Counted from the first letter of the stretch, positions 12,285-25,900 are shown. The stretch: DNA of 64,000 nt from Amphiura filiformis (GCF_039555335.1 NC_092642.1:9248752-9312751); one strand, 5' to 3'. The notes: generated by a model from the sequence alone, not told the origin. A program made the numbers and translations.

Positions 12285-12436
12285 ATTTTGGGTTTTAAAG
12301 CGGAAAACTTTTGGCCCCCCTTTCCTACCACCTAAAACTTTTTGGTCTCCCCTCTTTTAAGGTCCAAAACTTTTTTGGCCCCCCCCCCCCCCCCTTTTTA
12401 ACAGCCCCCCACCAAATTATTTTTGAACACTCCCTA
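12285..12436. repeat. MITE-like repeat R2, copy 2
   Basis: Three aaaactttttggccccc-type units and a terminal tgaacactccct, the reverse complement of the start of the copy at 7105. Contains a run of about 19 C. Confidence 0.55.
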
Positions 12437-12440
12437 ATAG

Positions 12441-13870
12441 TGAAGTAATTGAAATTGTTTGGAGTACCAAAATATCATTAATTACTAACTACATTAATTC
12501 CATAATTACGTCAAACACTTTCAAAAATTCTACATATTTTAAAATCGTCCAAATAACTTGATTTATGTCTCATATCGAAGGTTATAGAATGTAGTTTACC
12601 GATCTACTATTGAATTTCATCTAACATAATTTTTTTTTTCAAGATATGGGCAAATATGAAAAATGGCACGTTGTAGATGTACATTACAAAAAATGCCACC
12701 TTTAACCACACTGTACCATTGTTTGAAACAAAAACACACCCGTTGCGGACGTTCACACAGAAAGTGTACTTTTAACCACACTGTACCATTTCTTTTTGTT
12801 GTTTGAAACAAATTAATTTGGCACATTTTCAAAGTTTAGTATAAATACTTTGTTTTGAAAATGTTTCCTTGTATGGATCTATGTCCAATATTTAGAAATA
12901 ATATCCGGAACTCGTTGCGGACGTACCCATTGACCAAAATCAGAGCGTACGTCCTCAACACAAAAAATGTACGTCCGCAACAGTAATTTTAACCTGTAAG
13001 ATAAAAATAGATTTTTGTCTTTTCTGTGCTTCTTCAGCTTGGTCCGTCATGCAAACAAAACTGTATTAGTTCCCATCAAAGATATGTACACTTCAGAGTA
13101 ATTATGACTGAAACACTTCAGAGTAATTATGACTGAAATACGTGTACCTCAAAAAGTACACTTTCTGTGAGTACGTGCGAACCGAGAATGGGATTGGAAT
13201 TGGAATTAAATTTTCAGGTTTTATACTTCTCTATTACAAGTGTTCCAAATCTATGCCTCCATAAGTTAGAATCCTGTCCAAATTGAAATGACCTTGTAGA
13301 ACGTTAGTAAAACATTCACATAATAAGTTATAAACATATCAATGCCCATAAAACATTAATGAATCAGATAGCAGCGTTTGCACAGTATTTTTGTTGGCCC
13401 TAAGAGCACATTATATAAAACGTACTTATTTTCTCTCATTGTATGACATTTTTGTTGGAATAGTACCAAAGTTCATACGCACGGCTTCTATTTTTAGTAA
13501 ATATTATCTCTACCATTATTGTAACTTTCAGCTTCGAGGGCGCACTGCCATTTTAAGGTGTTTACGATTCAGTGCGTTAAAACAATAAAAGTCTCAGGTC
13601 AACCTATGTTGAGTTTTTGATCATTTGGCATCTAAATCATATAGTTTCACCTGATATTAGTGGCATTTAACTGTGAGACTTCTGAATATGAGAAAATTCC
13701 ACCCGAAATTAGCCATTTTCCCATTGAAACCCGTGTAATACATAATTAGTGGTATTTAACCTTAAGCAAATAATACATGTACACATACACTTTAGTGCGA
13801 CGATTTTACATTATTGATGTAAAATTGCTCTTGTATTGTGTGTAAGTTGAGAGTAATGTTGGAGTTTGCT
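12441..13870. other. No gene; short cgttgcggacgt motifs
   Basis: gttgcggacgt at 12736 and 12914 and its complement acgtccgcaac at 12970 suggest small transposon ends; 12665-12800 has two copies of ttaaccacactgtaccatt. No coding evidence. Confidence 0.5.
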
Positions 13871-14039
13871 GTTACAGATTCGAATCAGTGCGATTGTGTG
13901 GTTGCGTCGTCAGCATACGATCAAATCGCCCTCCTACGCTTGTGTTTACGCCACGCGGGATTAGGTTAGCGCGCGCGATTCGAATCTGCAGCAAATTGAG
14001 ACGAGATAGACCATAGAGATGCGTAATTTTAATTACGCA

Positions 14040-14262
14040 ATCGTTAAAATTATTGATCCATGACATTATTGCCTTGATCGCTGACCAAGGATGAGATTCA
14101 AATTATTGGCCGCTAGCGATGAGCGATTGACCGACGACCAATGGGATGAGCTAATAAGTTATTGGCCAATGGTTGTGTTTTGACTAGCTTTTAGCGTTGA
14201 GACATTGATCGGGGACGAATGAGATGAGTTGTAAATTATTGGCTTCCCAATGACCAATAAAA
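14040..14262. repeat. Degenerate tandem repeat, about 75 bp, three copies
   Basis: Repeated pattern of gatgag, attattggcc and gaccaat words at 14090, 14150 and 14230. Old and diverged. Confidence 0.4.
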
Positions 14263-15437
14263 TTAATTTTGATTCACCGAAAACTGTTTCTGAAAGCCTA
14301 ATTTTACTATATCGTCTACTTAGCTGCAACTCATTTTATCATAAATATTTATAAATCAAGATACGCACTTCAAAAACAACAACAATCAATTAAACAAATT
14401 CCCTAAATAAATCAACCGCATCTCATGTATATAATATTGTAGTTTTTTACAAAGTGGACATAATATTTAAAACAAAATACAAACAATATTCTTATGACGC
14501 TAAAATTTGGGAATTAGCCAATGGAAAAATCGAGCGAAGGTACCGGATTTGGAGTCTCAAGGGATGTGGGAAAATGAACGGAAAGGAAATGATTAACACC
14601 AAATGAACCAAATGAAACAGAAATAAGTTTAAGAATGTATTATGAATTTACATCATCAGACAAACGGATCAAAATAATATAATGTATTAATATAAAGTCT
14701 TATCAGAGTTACATTGCATCATGATAAGTACTATAATTGAATATAATTCACGTGCAAGACATGATGACAATATAATCGCCATCATGTGGACCAATCTAAA
14801 CTAATCATGCATCAGGAGAAAGTCTGGAAACGTCTGTACTGGTTTGAGAGCCGACCAGAAGTAATTCATTTATCAAAGCACAGACAATAGCTCGCTCCAT
14901 GGCAATCAATTGATGTACGGGACAATACAACGTTCACTTGATGAACGGGTATCATGGCTTAAATAATACAATAATCAATATTCAATTATGCAAATAAATT
15001 ATCGTCACAACAATATTATATTAAAGGCAGATATTGTAAAAGACGCATAATGGAAAGTAATGCCCAGTTATTCTAAAAACTTGGTTTCGATCGTCGATGA
15101 ACAGAATTTTTCAAGCGATAAACTTAGTTCATGGAGAAAACCGAAGTTTATAGAGTAATAAAAACAACAGCTAAGTTTAATTATTATTAATTATTGTGAC
15201 TTTACCCCTCGTTGTTAACTAAACATATCTCGAGATTAAAACAAGCAAATTGAAGGGAACAAACGGCATTTGAAAGCTAAGCCTGCGCCTTTGACGTTGA
15301 TGGAAGCATCATGTCACAACAACAAAATGTGATTACAGAGCTTTTAACTGAAGCGTGTCTGGCATTGTGCGTTCTGGTCAAACTTGCTGCGCTTGGCTTT
15401 CTTCTGTATGACTTCATACGTGTGGGGACTGCTCTAT
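14263..15437. other. No gene recognised
   Basis: AT-rich sequence without long frames, repeats or RNA genes that I can identify. Confidence 0.5.
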
Positions 15438-15770
15438 AAGCTTCTATAATCTGACGCTTCTATAACCCGAAGGTTCTTTTCTTTAATCGGAAGGTTCTTT
15501 AGTCTGATACTTACTTAATCCGAAGACTCTTTAGTACGAACACGTGTTTTGCAATTTCGGACTAGAGAACATATTTGTAAAATTCGGAATATCTATATAT
15601 AAAGCCTATTTTCATATTCGGATAGAGAACCTGTTTTGAAATTCGGAGCCGTCGAAATAAAGAAGCGTCGGAATAAAAAAAAACATTTGTAATAAAAAAC
15701 CGTCGGATTAAAGAACCTTCGGACTAAAGAACCGTCGGACTAATGAACCGTCGGACTATAGAAGTTCCGC
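15438..15770. mobile_element. Foldback element made of a 16-bp motif
   Basis: The right arm (15650-15770) repeats ccgtcggactaaagaa-type units five times or more; the left arm (15438-15545) holds the reverse complement (ttctttaatccgaagg type) four times. The arms can pair across a 100-bp AT-rich middle. Confidence 0.7.
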
Positions 15771-15869
15771 CGTCATTGCTTGATTACCCGATCTGGCGTG
15801 AAGCTGATCAACATCATATATATAAAACATTCAGTTCTCCATCGTTCGAAAGTGGATACAATTTTTTAC

Positions 15870-16090
15870 CTAGGTCATACGTCTCCATCGGTCCAGTAAA
15901 TGAATAAGTTGAAGACGGTCCCTTCTGGTGAACACCCAAAATCAGTATTCTAATCATGTATAGGCATGCAGGTAATACGCCAGCGACAATCGCCATTGTT
16001 AAATCTAAGGAAAGGCAGAGTGATTGAAGCGAGCCAAACCTTCTAACCTGATGATCCGTGGATTGATGATTGCATTTAGAGTTAAGGATA
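15870..16090 (-). pseudogene. Scrambled SLC10 remnant: exon-4-like piece joined to exon-2-like piece
   Basis: On the minus strand, about 16000-16090 matches the first half of exon 4 (the INPR..GWKVWFASVTLPF region) with a 5-nt deletion. About 15870-15965 matches the end of exon 2 (LIVGCSPGGTVSN...TNGD) with a 1-nt deletion, a Gly-to-Glu change in PGG and a TGC-to-TGA stop near its end; a GT donor is still present at 15868-15869. The order (4 then 2) is reversed relative to the functional genes, so it cannot encode a normal product. It lies 380 bp past the gene A stop and is a third, broken unit of the cluster. Confidence 0.7.
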
Positions 16091-16466
16091 TTGCAAGTAA
16101 TTAGCATATGCATACTTATATACACAAAAATGTTCTTAAATGTTTATCAAACGTTTTAATTACATTTAAATATCGGTCTATATAAAGATCATGAATGAGT
16201 TATTATAAAATATTTTGGGCAAACATTTTTGCGAATTATTCAAAAATGTTAATAAATGTTATGAAAAGCTTTCATACACTTATAACCCGACATTTAAATA
16301 TTTTCTGTAAAACGTTAGGCGTTTGCTGGGCATACGCATACTGAAGTAGTTACATAGCCTCTTTCTGAATAAGTTCAGGCGAGATAAATAGTGAATATTC
16401 ATCTACGCAAAGGTATGATTTGAATTGAAATTACTTATACGGGTAAATGCTAACACTATGTTTTCT

Positions 16467-16922
16467 TTAATCTGTTGCTGCTGGTACCACAGTTTCCATA
16501 TCCTTTTCATACATGTCATTTACAAATTCGTTGCAGTTATTAGACGGATTTTTGTTTGTATGATATTTCGTCCACACTCGCCAAATTGCCACAAGAATCA
16601 ACGGATCAATCATCATGAAAATACCAAACAATGATGGAAATGTCATCAAATCGGCAAAATCAGGATGATCTGCAAATGTCATCAAAATCAACGTCAGAGT
16701 TAGTGCAACATTTTGACATCCTGTCTCGAAAGCAATGGCCCGGCATTTGGAGTGTGACTGCTTAAGAAGAAGAGCCATACCGTAACCAATGCTAAATCCC
16801 ATGAAAGGCAGCGTAACTGAAGCGAACCAAACCTTCCAGCCGGATGTGAACATTCCAGGATTGATAAGTCCATTCAAAGTTATTGATACGGGAATCCCGA
16901 TAAGTGCCATGATACTATTAAT
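16467..16922 (-). CDS. SLC10A: SLC10 gene A exon 4 (terminal)
   Basis: Acceptor gttttctcag, then ATTAATAGT (INSIMALIG); stop TAA at 16467-16469. Encodes the last membrane segments with SGWKVWFASVTLPFMGF, RAIAFETGCQN (Na+-site Glu/Gln) and a cytoplasmic tail ending EKDMETVVPAATD. The tail has two residues more than gene B after IWRV. The acceptor matches that of gene B exon 4. Open reading continues upstream to 17111 but is intronic and not conserved. Confidence 0.88.
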   Translation of the reverse strand: MNSIMALIGIPVSITLNGLINPGMFTSGWKVWFASVTLPFMGFSIGYGMALLLKQSHSKCRAIAFETGCQNVALTLTLILMTFADHPDFADLMTFPSLFGIFMMIDPLILVAIWRVWTKYHTNKNPSNNCNEFVNDMYEKDMETVVPAATD

Positions 16923-19900
16923 CTGAGAAAACAAAATGATCATAAAACAAAATCTGATATTTGTAAAATAAAGGAATATATATATGGTCGAATCCAACCA
17001 AAAGTGTCCACGGGCTAAAAATAAAAGTCCGAAATAAAAATGTCTCCACAATTTGTTCCTTTTGCCCATTGATTGATGACATATTGGCCTTATAGGAACC
17101 AAAAGTGCCATTACTAATCTTGAAAAATAAATCCAGGACGTGTGATAGTAAATGTGATATCAAAACCCAATGTTACCTACGAATACCACTAGGATGCTTT
17201 CACTATCGCAATACTAATCAACCTAAAACAAATGGAATATTCCCATTAACGCTTTTTTTCGTGTAATGTAGACCACAGGGTGTCAGGAAAATGCTAACTC
17301 AACCAGAAAATATTTGTTTTTATTTTTATAACGCGATCAATATGATCTTAGTCAATTTATGCTAGTTTATTTTTGAAAATGAAGTTTAGGTCAGTTTCTG
17401 TATTTTATTTATCAAATGAGTATGAATCAATTTACACATTGTATAAGAACGAGTATGATATATGTTTTCAAGAATATTAGGAATTATACGCATACACCTA
17501 ACGCTTTATACAATGAAAAGGTGAAGAAACCTGGGTATTCGTAGGTAACATCAGCGATTTAACAATATCTATATTGAGTTTATAGGTTTAAATTTTGCTA
17601 TTATGGTAATGAATTTATTAAATGGTAGTTTTTAGATCCCTTTCAGATGGTACGTCCAAATGAATAAATGCTATTACCTTAGATCAAAATTTTTTGATGC
17701 TTTAGCAAGATTTTGACCACTTCATTTTGATATACAAGTAGTTAATCAGCAATTTTACATAATAAATAATTGTTGAATGAATCCGTATATGGGTAATAAT
17801 AGTGTCCTGGGGTACCGCTTAAAGTTTTTGACAATTAATTTCCATTGGTAGGGACACTTCATTACACATGTCATGTATTATGCTGTATTCGTAAGTAACA
17901 TTTCAGTATTTGTAGGTAAGAATTAGACTTTTGGTGGATATCGCAATCAAAACTTCATTTTATAAAGCACTTTGAATGTATTATTTTCTTTATGTGCGTT
18001 TATTGATACTTTAGACCGTATCATGTATTAATAATGTCGGTTCACAACGGTTGAAAGAGGATTGAAGTAAAAAACAAAGGCACTAAAGTGACTTTAATTT
18101 GCTTAATTGCACACAAATCGCTTAAAACCGTTATTGCAGACTTGTGAAGTCCATCTTTGAGTCAGTTACGTCTTGTGGCCTTTCGTTTGAGGGCAACTAC
18201 AATTAGCTTTATACCAGGGTCCATCAATGTGTTGTCTAGATCATGAGACAATGAGAACAGTCGTTTTTCCATGGTATTCGTAGGTAACCTTAGCGAAAAC
18301 GTCAAAAGTTACCTTCGAATAAATCAATTTGGACACAAATTACTAAGAAACCAGAAGGTCGGTAAACATTTAAAATGAAGCACACATGACAGTTGACAAA
18401 TCCAAGTATTTATCCCTTCTAATCTTCTTTGAATCTGATTTTTCTTTCAAATGAGCAGACCGTCGTCTATTTCAGTACATATTTTTCACCAATTAAGCCG
18501 TATTCAGTTTTGCATGGTGGGCATGTATGTGAATTCGCAACTTTCATTGACATATGATTTGATAGCAAACATACAGGCCTTCGTTATGTACCAATATGGG
18601 CATTGGCATGAATGGCGGTGTTTCACAATACAGTCATGATGTCAAAGTGTATTCGTAGGTAACATTCGGTTACCGAAATTTACCTACGAATACTTGCTTT
18701 TATTGTTGACATCTCAGAAATATTTAAACGCAGGTTATTGAAACTTGGTAGAAATAAAGAGTGTATTACCCTGCACCTATTGCTTAACTATTGTTTACTA
18801 TTCTCTCACTTTGTGGAAATGACACAGCTTTTAACATGTATTCGGAGGTAATGCATATTTTTTACCAAACCTACCTTTGTGCCATTTAGAATTTCTGGCA
18901 GCTAAACACAATAACAAAGATGTCCGAATGCAATGCATTTCAGTATTGGACATATCAAAGCTTGTATCAATTGCGCATTTATTAGTGATTTCCATTTTGT
19001 AAAGATATATCTAGTGCTATGAAAAATTGTATTCGTAGGTAATGTAAAAAATACCACTCAAAAAATTATCACAAAAATTCATAATTATGTACAAATATGT
19101 GAAAAATTGAACAGGCAATCTTTGAATACACACCTTTCAGGAAATCAATTTAGATTCAATCCAATGACTTCTTTTCATAACTGATTTAGATGTTTTTAAA
19201 AATACCTTAAGAAATATTTTGAAAAAATGGGTAAAAATAGCATGTTTTGGGGTCACTGTGTCTAAGTTTTTCACAGAAGGGGGTCTTATTATATATGGCG
19301 CGAAGCGTATGATCAAGGCGAATAAACACAATATAAAAACGAATGCCAATTGATTAATACTTTTAAGTTATGGCCCTGAACATGCCGTGTACACTTTTCG
19401 TTGGATTCGACCATATATATATATATAATAAAGGAATATATACGGTCACAGGAATGAACTTTATTTTGAGAAATTTGTTATTGATCACTCCCTGATGAGA
19501 GGAGGTGTAAAAACCTCCTCGAAACAATGTGAGCCATAATAAATTTTTGTAAAAATATCATAAACTTGTATTAGCATCTTTTACTTCTTGATACCTCCTA
19601 TTTATTATTATATAGTTGAGCACTATTATCAAATGAGAAAATCATATCTAGTGAATCATCAGGTGGAAGTGCCATCGGATTGCAAAATAACTTTTCTTGC
19701 TAGACCAAATAAAGTGTTAAATGCGCATATGCATGTTACCCACGAATTTAAGCCTTTTTCACCTGTTGTACGCCATAAAATTTCACTTTCTTTAATACCT
19801 TTCAATATTTTACGTGTGACCCATATACACTAGAAATCAGAGAAGACTTTGAACGTAAAATAGAATTTTATTACCTATATCTACAAAGAAATATTTTGGT

Positions 19901-22900
19901 TATTACAAATTTTAAGAAAGATCCAGGTGTACAGGTAAGATTGTGTCTATTCTTCGAGCTCTTTTCTAAGTGGCTGTCATTTAACATTAGTTCGAAAGAT
20001 TAGACTAAATGCTTTATAGAAATATAAAGTTAGATTTTGTATCTCGTCGCAGGATGAGGACCACGGATGGGTTCGTGGGGTAACAGCGTCTGAAAATTAG
20101 CAAATTCCTATTAATTCTTTTAATAAAAATAAACACACACGGAAAACTACACGGAATATTTTGAACTGATCATTATGGCATTTTGGGTATAAAAATTTTG
20201 AGAATAATAAAGTTGCCAAATTCAAATAGACATAGCAACCAGTTTTATATTATTATTTTAAGTAAAATCATTCCACATTTTCATGCAGCAATATTCTATT
20301 AAATCATGTTTGATGGTTCCTATGAACTAAAACACTATCAAGACATTGTTAAGGTTGGTCTGAACCCTGGAATTATGGAAACTTACGGGCCTCATAACTT
20401 CTAAATTGTTGGTCTAAAGTATATAAAAGTATACATATTTAGAATGGCAAAGACTTGATAAGTTCATCTGTGAGGTCAAATTTGGGCCAAAATGCCATTT
20501 TTGGCCCCAAATCCCAAAAATAGCGGTTTTTGGCCCACTTCTTTTTCGTGCATCCTAACAAAAAAATTCTTGGGCCAATTTTTTTTTTTATTAATTTTTA
20601 AAAACCAGATCAAAATATCTAGGACCCTTTTTTTCATTTTTTTTAAATTTTGACCAATTTCACCAAAAATATTTGAAATTTGAGCCAAAATCGGGCTTTT
20701 TTATGATTTTTTTTGGAAAAATCAGCGTTTTTTGACCATTTTTGGTGCAAATGTTCATGAACATGGAACAATCTATGTAGTGATTTAACCCTGGATGTGA
20801 TGACCCAAAAATTGACTATTTTGTCTTGCCACAGTGGTCGTGGTCGTTCCCACCAAATTTCATAAACCTGCGACAATCTATAGTGATTTGACCCCGGGAC
20901 CCCGGATGACATCAATATGCCTTTTCATGAACATGAAACAATCTGTCGTGACTTGACTACGGATGAACTCGAATGATACCAAAATGACCTTGACCTTTTT
21001 ATTTTGCTTCAGTAGTTGTTCACCCTAAATTTCATAAACCTGATGGTGATTTGACCACGGATGACCCCAAAATGATCTTGACATTCTTTGAGTCACTTAA
21101 GGTGACATGCTTTGGTGATCGTTCCTACCAAATTCCATGAACATACAACAATTTATTGTGCCTGGACCACGGATGAACTCGAATGACCCCAAAATGCCCT
21201 TGACTTTTTGTCTTGCTTCAGTGGTTGTTCACACCAAATTTCATAAACCTGCAACAACCTATGGTGATTTGACCCCGGATGACCCCAAAATGACCTTCAC
21301 ATTCTCTGTGTCACTACCAAATATCATCGAACCGTAACAATCTATGGCAATTTGACCTTGAATGACCCCGGATGACCTTATCATTTTTGCCTTGCTTCGG
21401 TGGTCGTTAAGACCAAATGTTATAAACATGCAACAAGCTATAGTGATTTGACCCCAGATGACCTTAAATTTCATTAACATGCAACGATATTATAGTGATA
21501 TGACCACAGATGAACCCAAATGACCTCAACATTTTTGCCTTGCTTCAACGGTTGTTTCCAACAAATGTCATAAACCTGCGATAATGTATAGTGATTTGAC
21601 CCCAGATAACCCCAAAATGACCTTTACCCACCTGGTCCACTCTACCCCTAACCAACCCTCCCAACATACCCTAACTCACCCCTAAGTAGATCTACTAACC
21701 CCAACCTACCTCACACATGAACCCATTACATGTACCTTTCTACATGCAGTGTGATTAAGAGAGAATTACCATGTGCCAGATATGAGATTCCAGTCGTATT
21801 CACACGGTCGGACATAAGTGACTTATTACCGGTAATAGTGATTTATTACCGGTAATAAGTGACTTATGTCCGACCGTGTGAACACGACTTTAGGGAGATG
21901 TGCGCATAAGTTATTCAAGTTACTAACTTCATTACCATACAGGGGCCGGGTGTCTCAATAAAATAGGCCCTGTGGATTGGAGGTCTTAACTTAAAATGCT
22001 GGTAGTAAAATTAAAACCTTTTAAAGATTTATTTCAATTGGTGCATACATCATCAAAATCCATTCACGCACGACTGAGTTAATTGGGATTATTCGCTGTA
22101 AAAATGACGTTATCATCGGATTAACTACTATAGCAATAGATAAATACAATTTTTGACAATATCGCCCTGCACTATAACGTTCACGCGGTAACTATGCATT
22201 GAACCATATCATACTGATCACTCGCCCCCTGTAAAGTCGTGTTCACACGGTCGGACTTGTTATGTATCCGGCCCTACGGATCCCCAAAATGAATTAGTGC
22301 ATCGTTAAGAATGGGACACAAAATGCCACAGGTCGATTTGCTTGTTGTGTATGGGTCAAAAGTGAAAGTTTCTCCATTTTTTGTAAAGGTTGTGGCCTAG
22401 CTCTAGTTAGCATGTTACACAGCAAAGAGTTTTAACTCTTTTAATTCTACAACTCTGAACATGTCATGGCAGATCGTAAAAAAACTATTCTGTTCCTGAA
22501 TCCCTTGAACTTGCGTCCATTTTTACCAAAATCGGAGCAGCTTTAATTTGTCACCTTTGTATAACATGCAAATTGACCTTGGACCTGTTGAGCCTCATAA
22601 CTTTGTAAGTATTTGTCCTACGCACAAAGATGTTACATTTTTGTGATCATTTGGAGCATGTTTAATTTTTGCCCCCTGTATGATGATAATGATGTAGGGG
22701 GTTGTGGGTCTTTTTTAGTGTCACGGGGTTGGGGTCGTTTTTAGGGTTACTATATGACAGGGCAGATAGTAAAAACTATTCTTTTCTCGAATCCTTTGAA
22801 CTTGCATCCATTTTTACGAAAATCGGAGCAACTTTAATTGTTCTCCTTTGTATAACATGCACAATTGACCATGGACCTGTTGAGCTTTATAACTTTGTCG

Positions 22901-25900
22901 TACGCGCAAATGTTACATGTGTGTGATCCTTAGACCCAGACGAATAATTTGACATGTTTTTTAGTAAATTTGTAGCATGTTTAATGTTTGCCCCCTGTAT
23001 GATCATATTAGGGGGTTGGGGTCTTTTTTAGGGTCACGGGGTTTCAATATAGCTTGGCAGACAAAATATTTGAATTCAGCATACCCGATTTACCAAACAA
23101 GTGCAGTTGCCAGCTTTTACGCGAAATGGCCGCTTGATAAGCACATAATTTAAAATATAGAACCAGTCTACTACATGTACGTCACTGGTTAAATTACTTT
23201 AAGGGGACTCGATCTTTTGTGCGTAATTATAGAGGGCCAGGGGATTCACTCTATCATTAAAAAAATTATTTGAAGAAGTCAAAGAGCCCTAGGAATAAAA
23301 ACTATAGTGTAATTCACGCCAGATACAATTTCTTTATACGACAAAAATTAATTTTTGTAATCGATCAAAAACAAACGTTTTATATCAATTTTAAATTTAG
23401 CCTGAATCCGTAAATATGGTACCTCTCGCCCTTTTTTAGGTCAAGGCTATTTTTACCATTATGCAGCGAACCATTGTTGAAGCTATTTTACATACATGTA
23501 CAAAACATTCTAGAGAAAGAATGAGGACATATAGTGTTGAAATATCTTTTTTTTTCATGAAGTCGTAAATTTTAAGGTCAAATTCCTAAAACCAAAACAA
23601 AACATTGCGACGCAGATAATTCCCGACTTACGCAATTTCATCATCACATCAGTGTCTTTATTATTTGTTTGAAACCTTTCCCAAACGTTCGGACTATTTA
23701 TACATAAAACGGCTAATCTATCTTTACAAAACGCGTCTTTTTTTAGTAAACAAAAGGCTAAAGATGGCATTATGAGATTTATCTTTTATCATTACACTCC
23801 ATCCGCTCAACTGCCACGGTGGACGAGCGGTAAAGCGCTAGACGCGTAATCGAAGGAAGTTTAGAATCGCTGGTTCGAGTCTCATCATGTATCGTATCCT
23901 TAAATATACTTCTAGCCCTTTTCTATTCACAGATTATCCATTGTATTCCTTTTGTTTGAGGTTCGTTGCCTCGACCATTACCTAGAGTAATGGAGGTAGC
24001 AAGCTGCCCAGAGACCGTTATCAACACAATAGCTCAAGATAACGGTCTCGGGCAGCGAGCTAAACAAAAGGAATACCATGGACATTCTAGAAACACTATG
24101 GAAAGGATCACAACATACATGTAGAATCTGAGTTGGTTACTATTATTTGGAAAAAATGCATTTACAGCTCGATTTAAATGCAAATGTTACATGGCAAGAG
24201 AAAATTATAGAGGGCTCCTGCAGTCCGTAGAACAGTAATTAAATTTTAATTAGCATAACGAAGTAAATATTCATAAATAAAAAGTAACCGTTTCGTTGAA
24301 TGTAAACTCAGTACATGTATATAAACTTGCCATTGGTTTTTAGAAGGGAATCGGCCTTTATCCTTGCCCAACCCAAAAACGCTCAACGGTCCATGCAAAT
24401 TAGCTGCTAGGCAAGAACCCCCGTGATACTACCCGACCAGGGGAGCTTCGCAAACTAACCTGCGGTACTCATTACAAGTCAAGAGGCTGGGGGTGCAAAG
24501 CCTTACTGTGACCTACCCATAATGGGGAGCACCATTGGACACAACGTTACTAGGTCTTTCAAATATCACATTTTGAAATGTAATGTAATACTCACATTTT
24601 TCTAAGATATAAATTTCATGGTGTTGAAACAGATTGTAGTCCATATAATTTGCATTATTCATTAATCATTTGAATAACAATGGTCACGGGGTGAATAAAC
24701 TCCAGCGGATTAAAGCAAGTGAATAACCTACCAAACCACTTCAAATACAATTGTCAATTGAGATCAATTCTGTATTGATTTGATTAAATCACTTGCATTT
24801 GTCATTAAATAGACTCGCACGCAGGACACATGGGAAGAATATTACACTATCTCGAGGTGTTTTTATTTTGGGAAAAACCCACAACTTTTACAAAATAATA
24901 CATCAGTTTTTTCCATTTTGTTTTTTGGAAAAAGAATACACTTTTACAACTAATTCGTTTATTTTTGCTCGCCGTATATGTAAGATAACATACTGTAGTT
25001 ACTGTCCGTTTTCCTATACACAATACACAGTGCTCTTTCCCATTGACGCGTGACCTCTACAAATAGCCCTACGTTAAAAGTATGGGGATATGACTAGTTA
25101 ACGTCGCTGTGTGAAAAATAACCGGCCAATATTAAAAGTACTCTTCTAAAGTTCTAGAAAATATAGTTTTTTAACATGTCCTAAATTTTTAGCTAATTTA
25201 GATGTTTGGAAATATTCGTACTTTGGTGTTTTAGTTAATGTTAAAGGTAATAGTACATTGCCTAGTTAACGTCGCTGTGTGAAAAATAACCGGCCAATAT
25301 TAAAAGTACTCTAAAATTCTAGACAATATAGTTTTGTAACATGTCCTAAATTTTAGCTAATTTAGGTGTTTGGAGAGGGTCGTACTTTTGTGTTTTAGGA
25401 AGGACATGTAAACGACAGATAACACCAAAAATATGAAGAAATTATTTCCAAACCGTGTTAAGTCAACAATCATTATGTTGCTCATTTTCAAGAATGCTGG
25501 TTTACAAAAAGCACGCCATTGTCTCATTTCGTGAACAAAGGTACACATACCATTGTTTCCTTTCGTTTCCTTTATAATCGGTTACCCAACTGAAGCTATG
25601 AATACCAGCTTTATTGCGATATCGCACATGAAAACAGACACTTGTGCACAACCAGAGAAGATCCGATTTAATCAGTTGAGCTGTTTCAATGAGTGTTATC
25701 TTGGTTTAATAGCTTTTAATGGGGTTAAGTCCTGCAAAGGTCGAGATGAATTCTACTGTAGACATGACTGCATCATGAACGGTTCAAAACAGACCATCAC
25801 CATAGATAATCGGTGTCTTGTTGAGGTATGGTTCGCATGTTAGTCGCTCGGAAGGCTCGACCCCTTCGGGGTCTCGCCTTCCGAGCGACTAACATGCTCA

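Noticed and set aside
16923..17163. Open frames continuing upstream of SLC10 gene A exon 4
   Set aside because: They run through a good acceptor site and have no counterpart in gene B.
23816..23892. Functional tRNA gene
   Set aside because: A and B boxes are present, but the T stem and acceptor stem do not pair; more likely a relic.
24360..24560. Spliceosomal snRNA or 5S rRNA
   Set aside because: Compared by eye on both strands with U1, U2 and 5S consensus features; none match.
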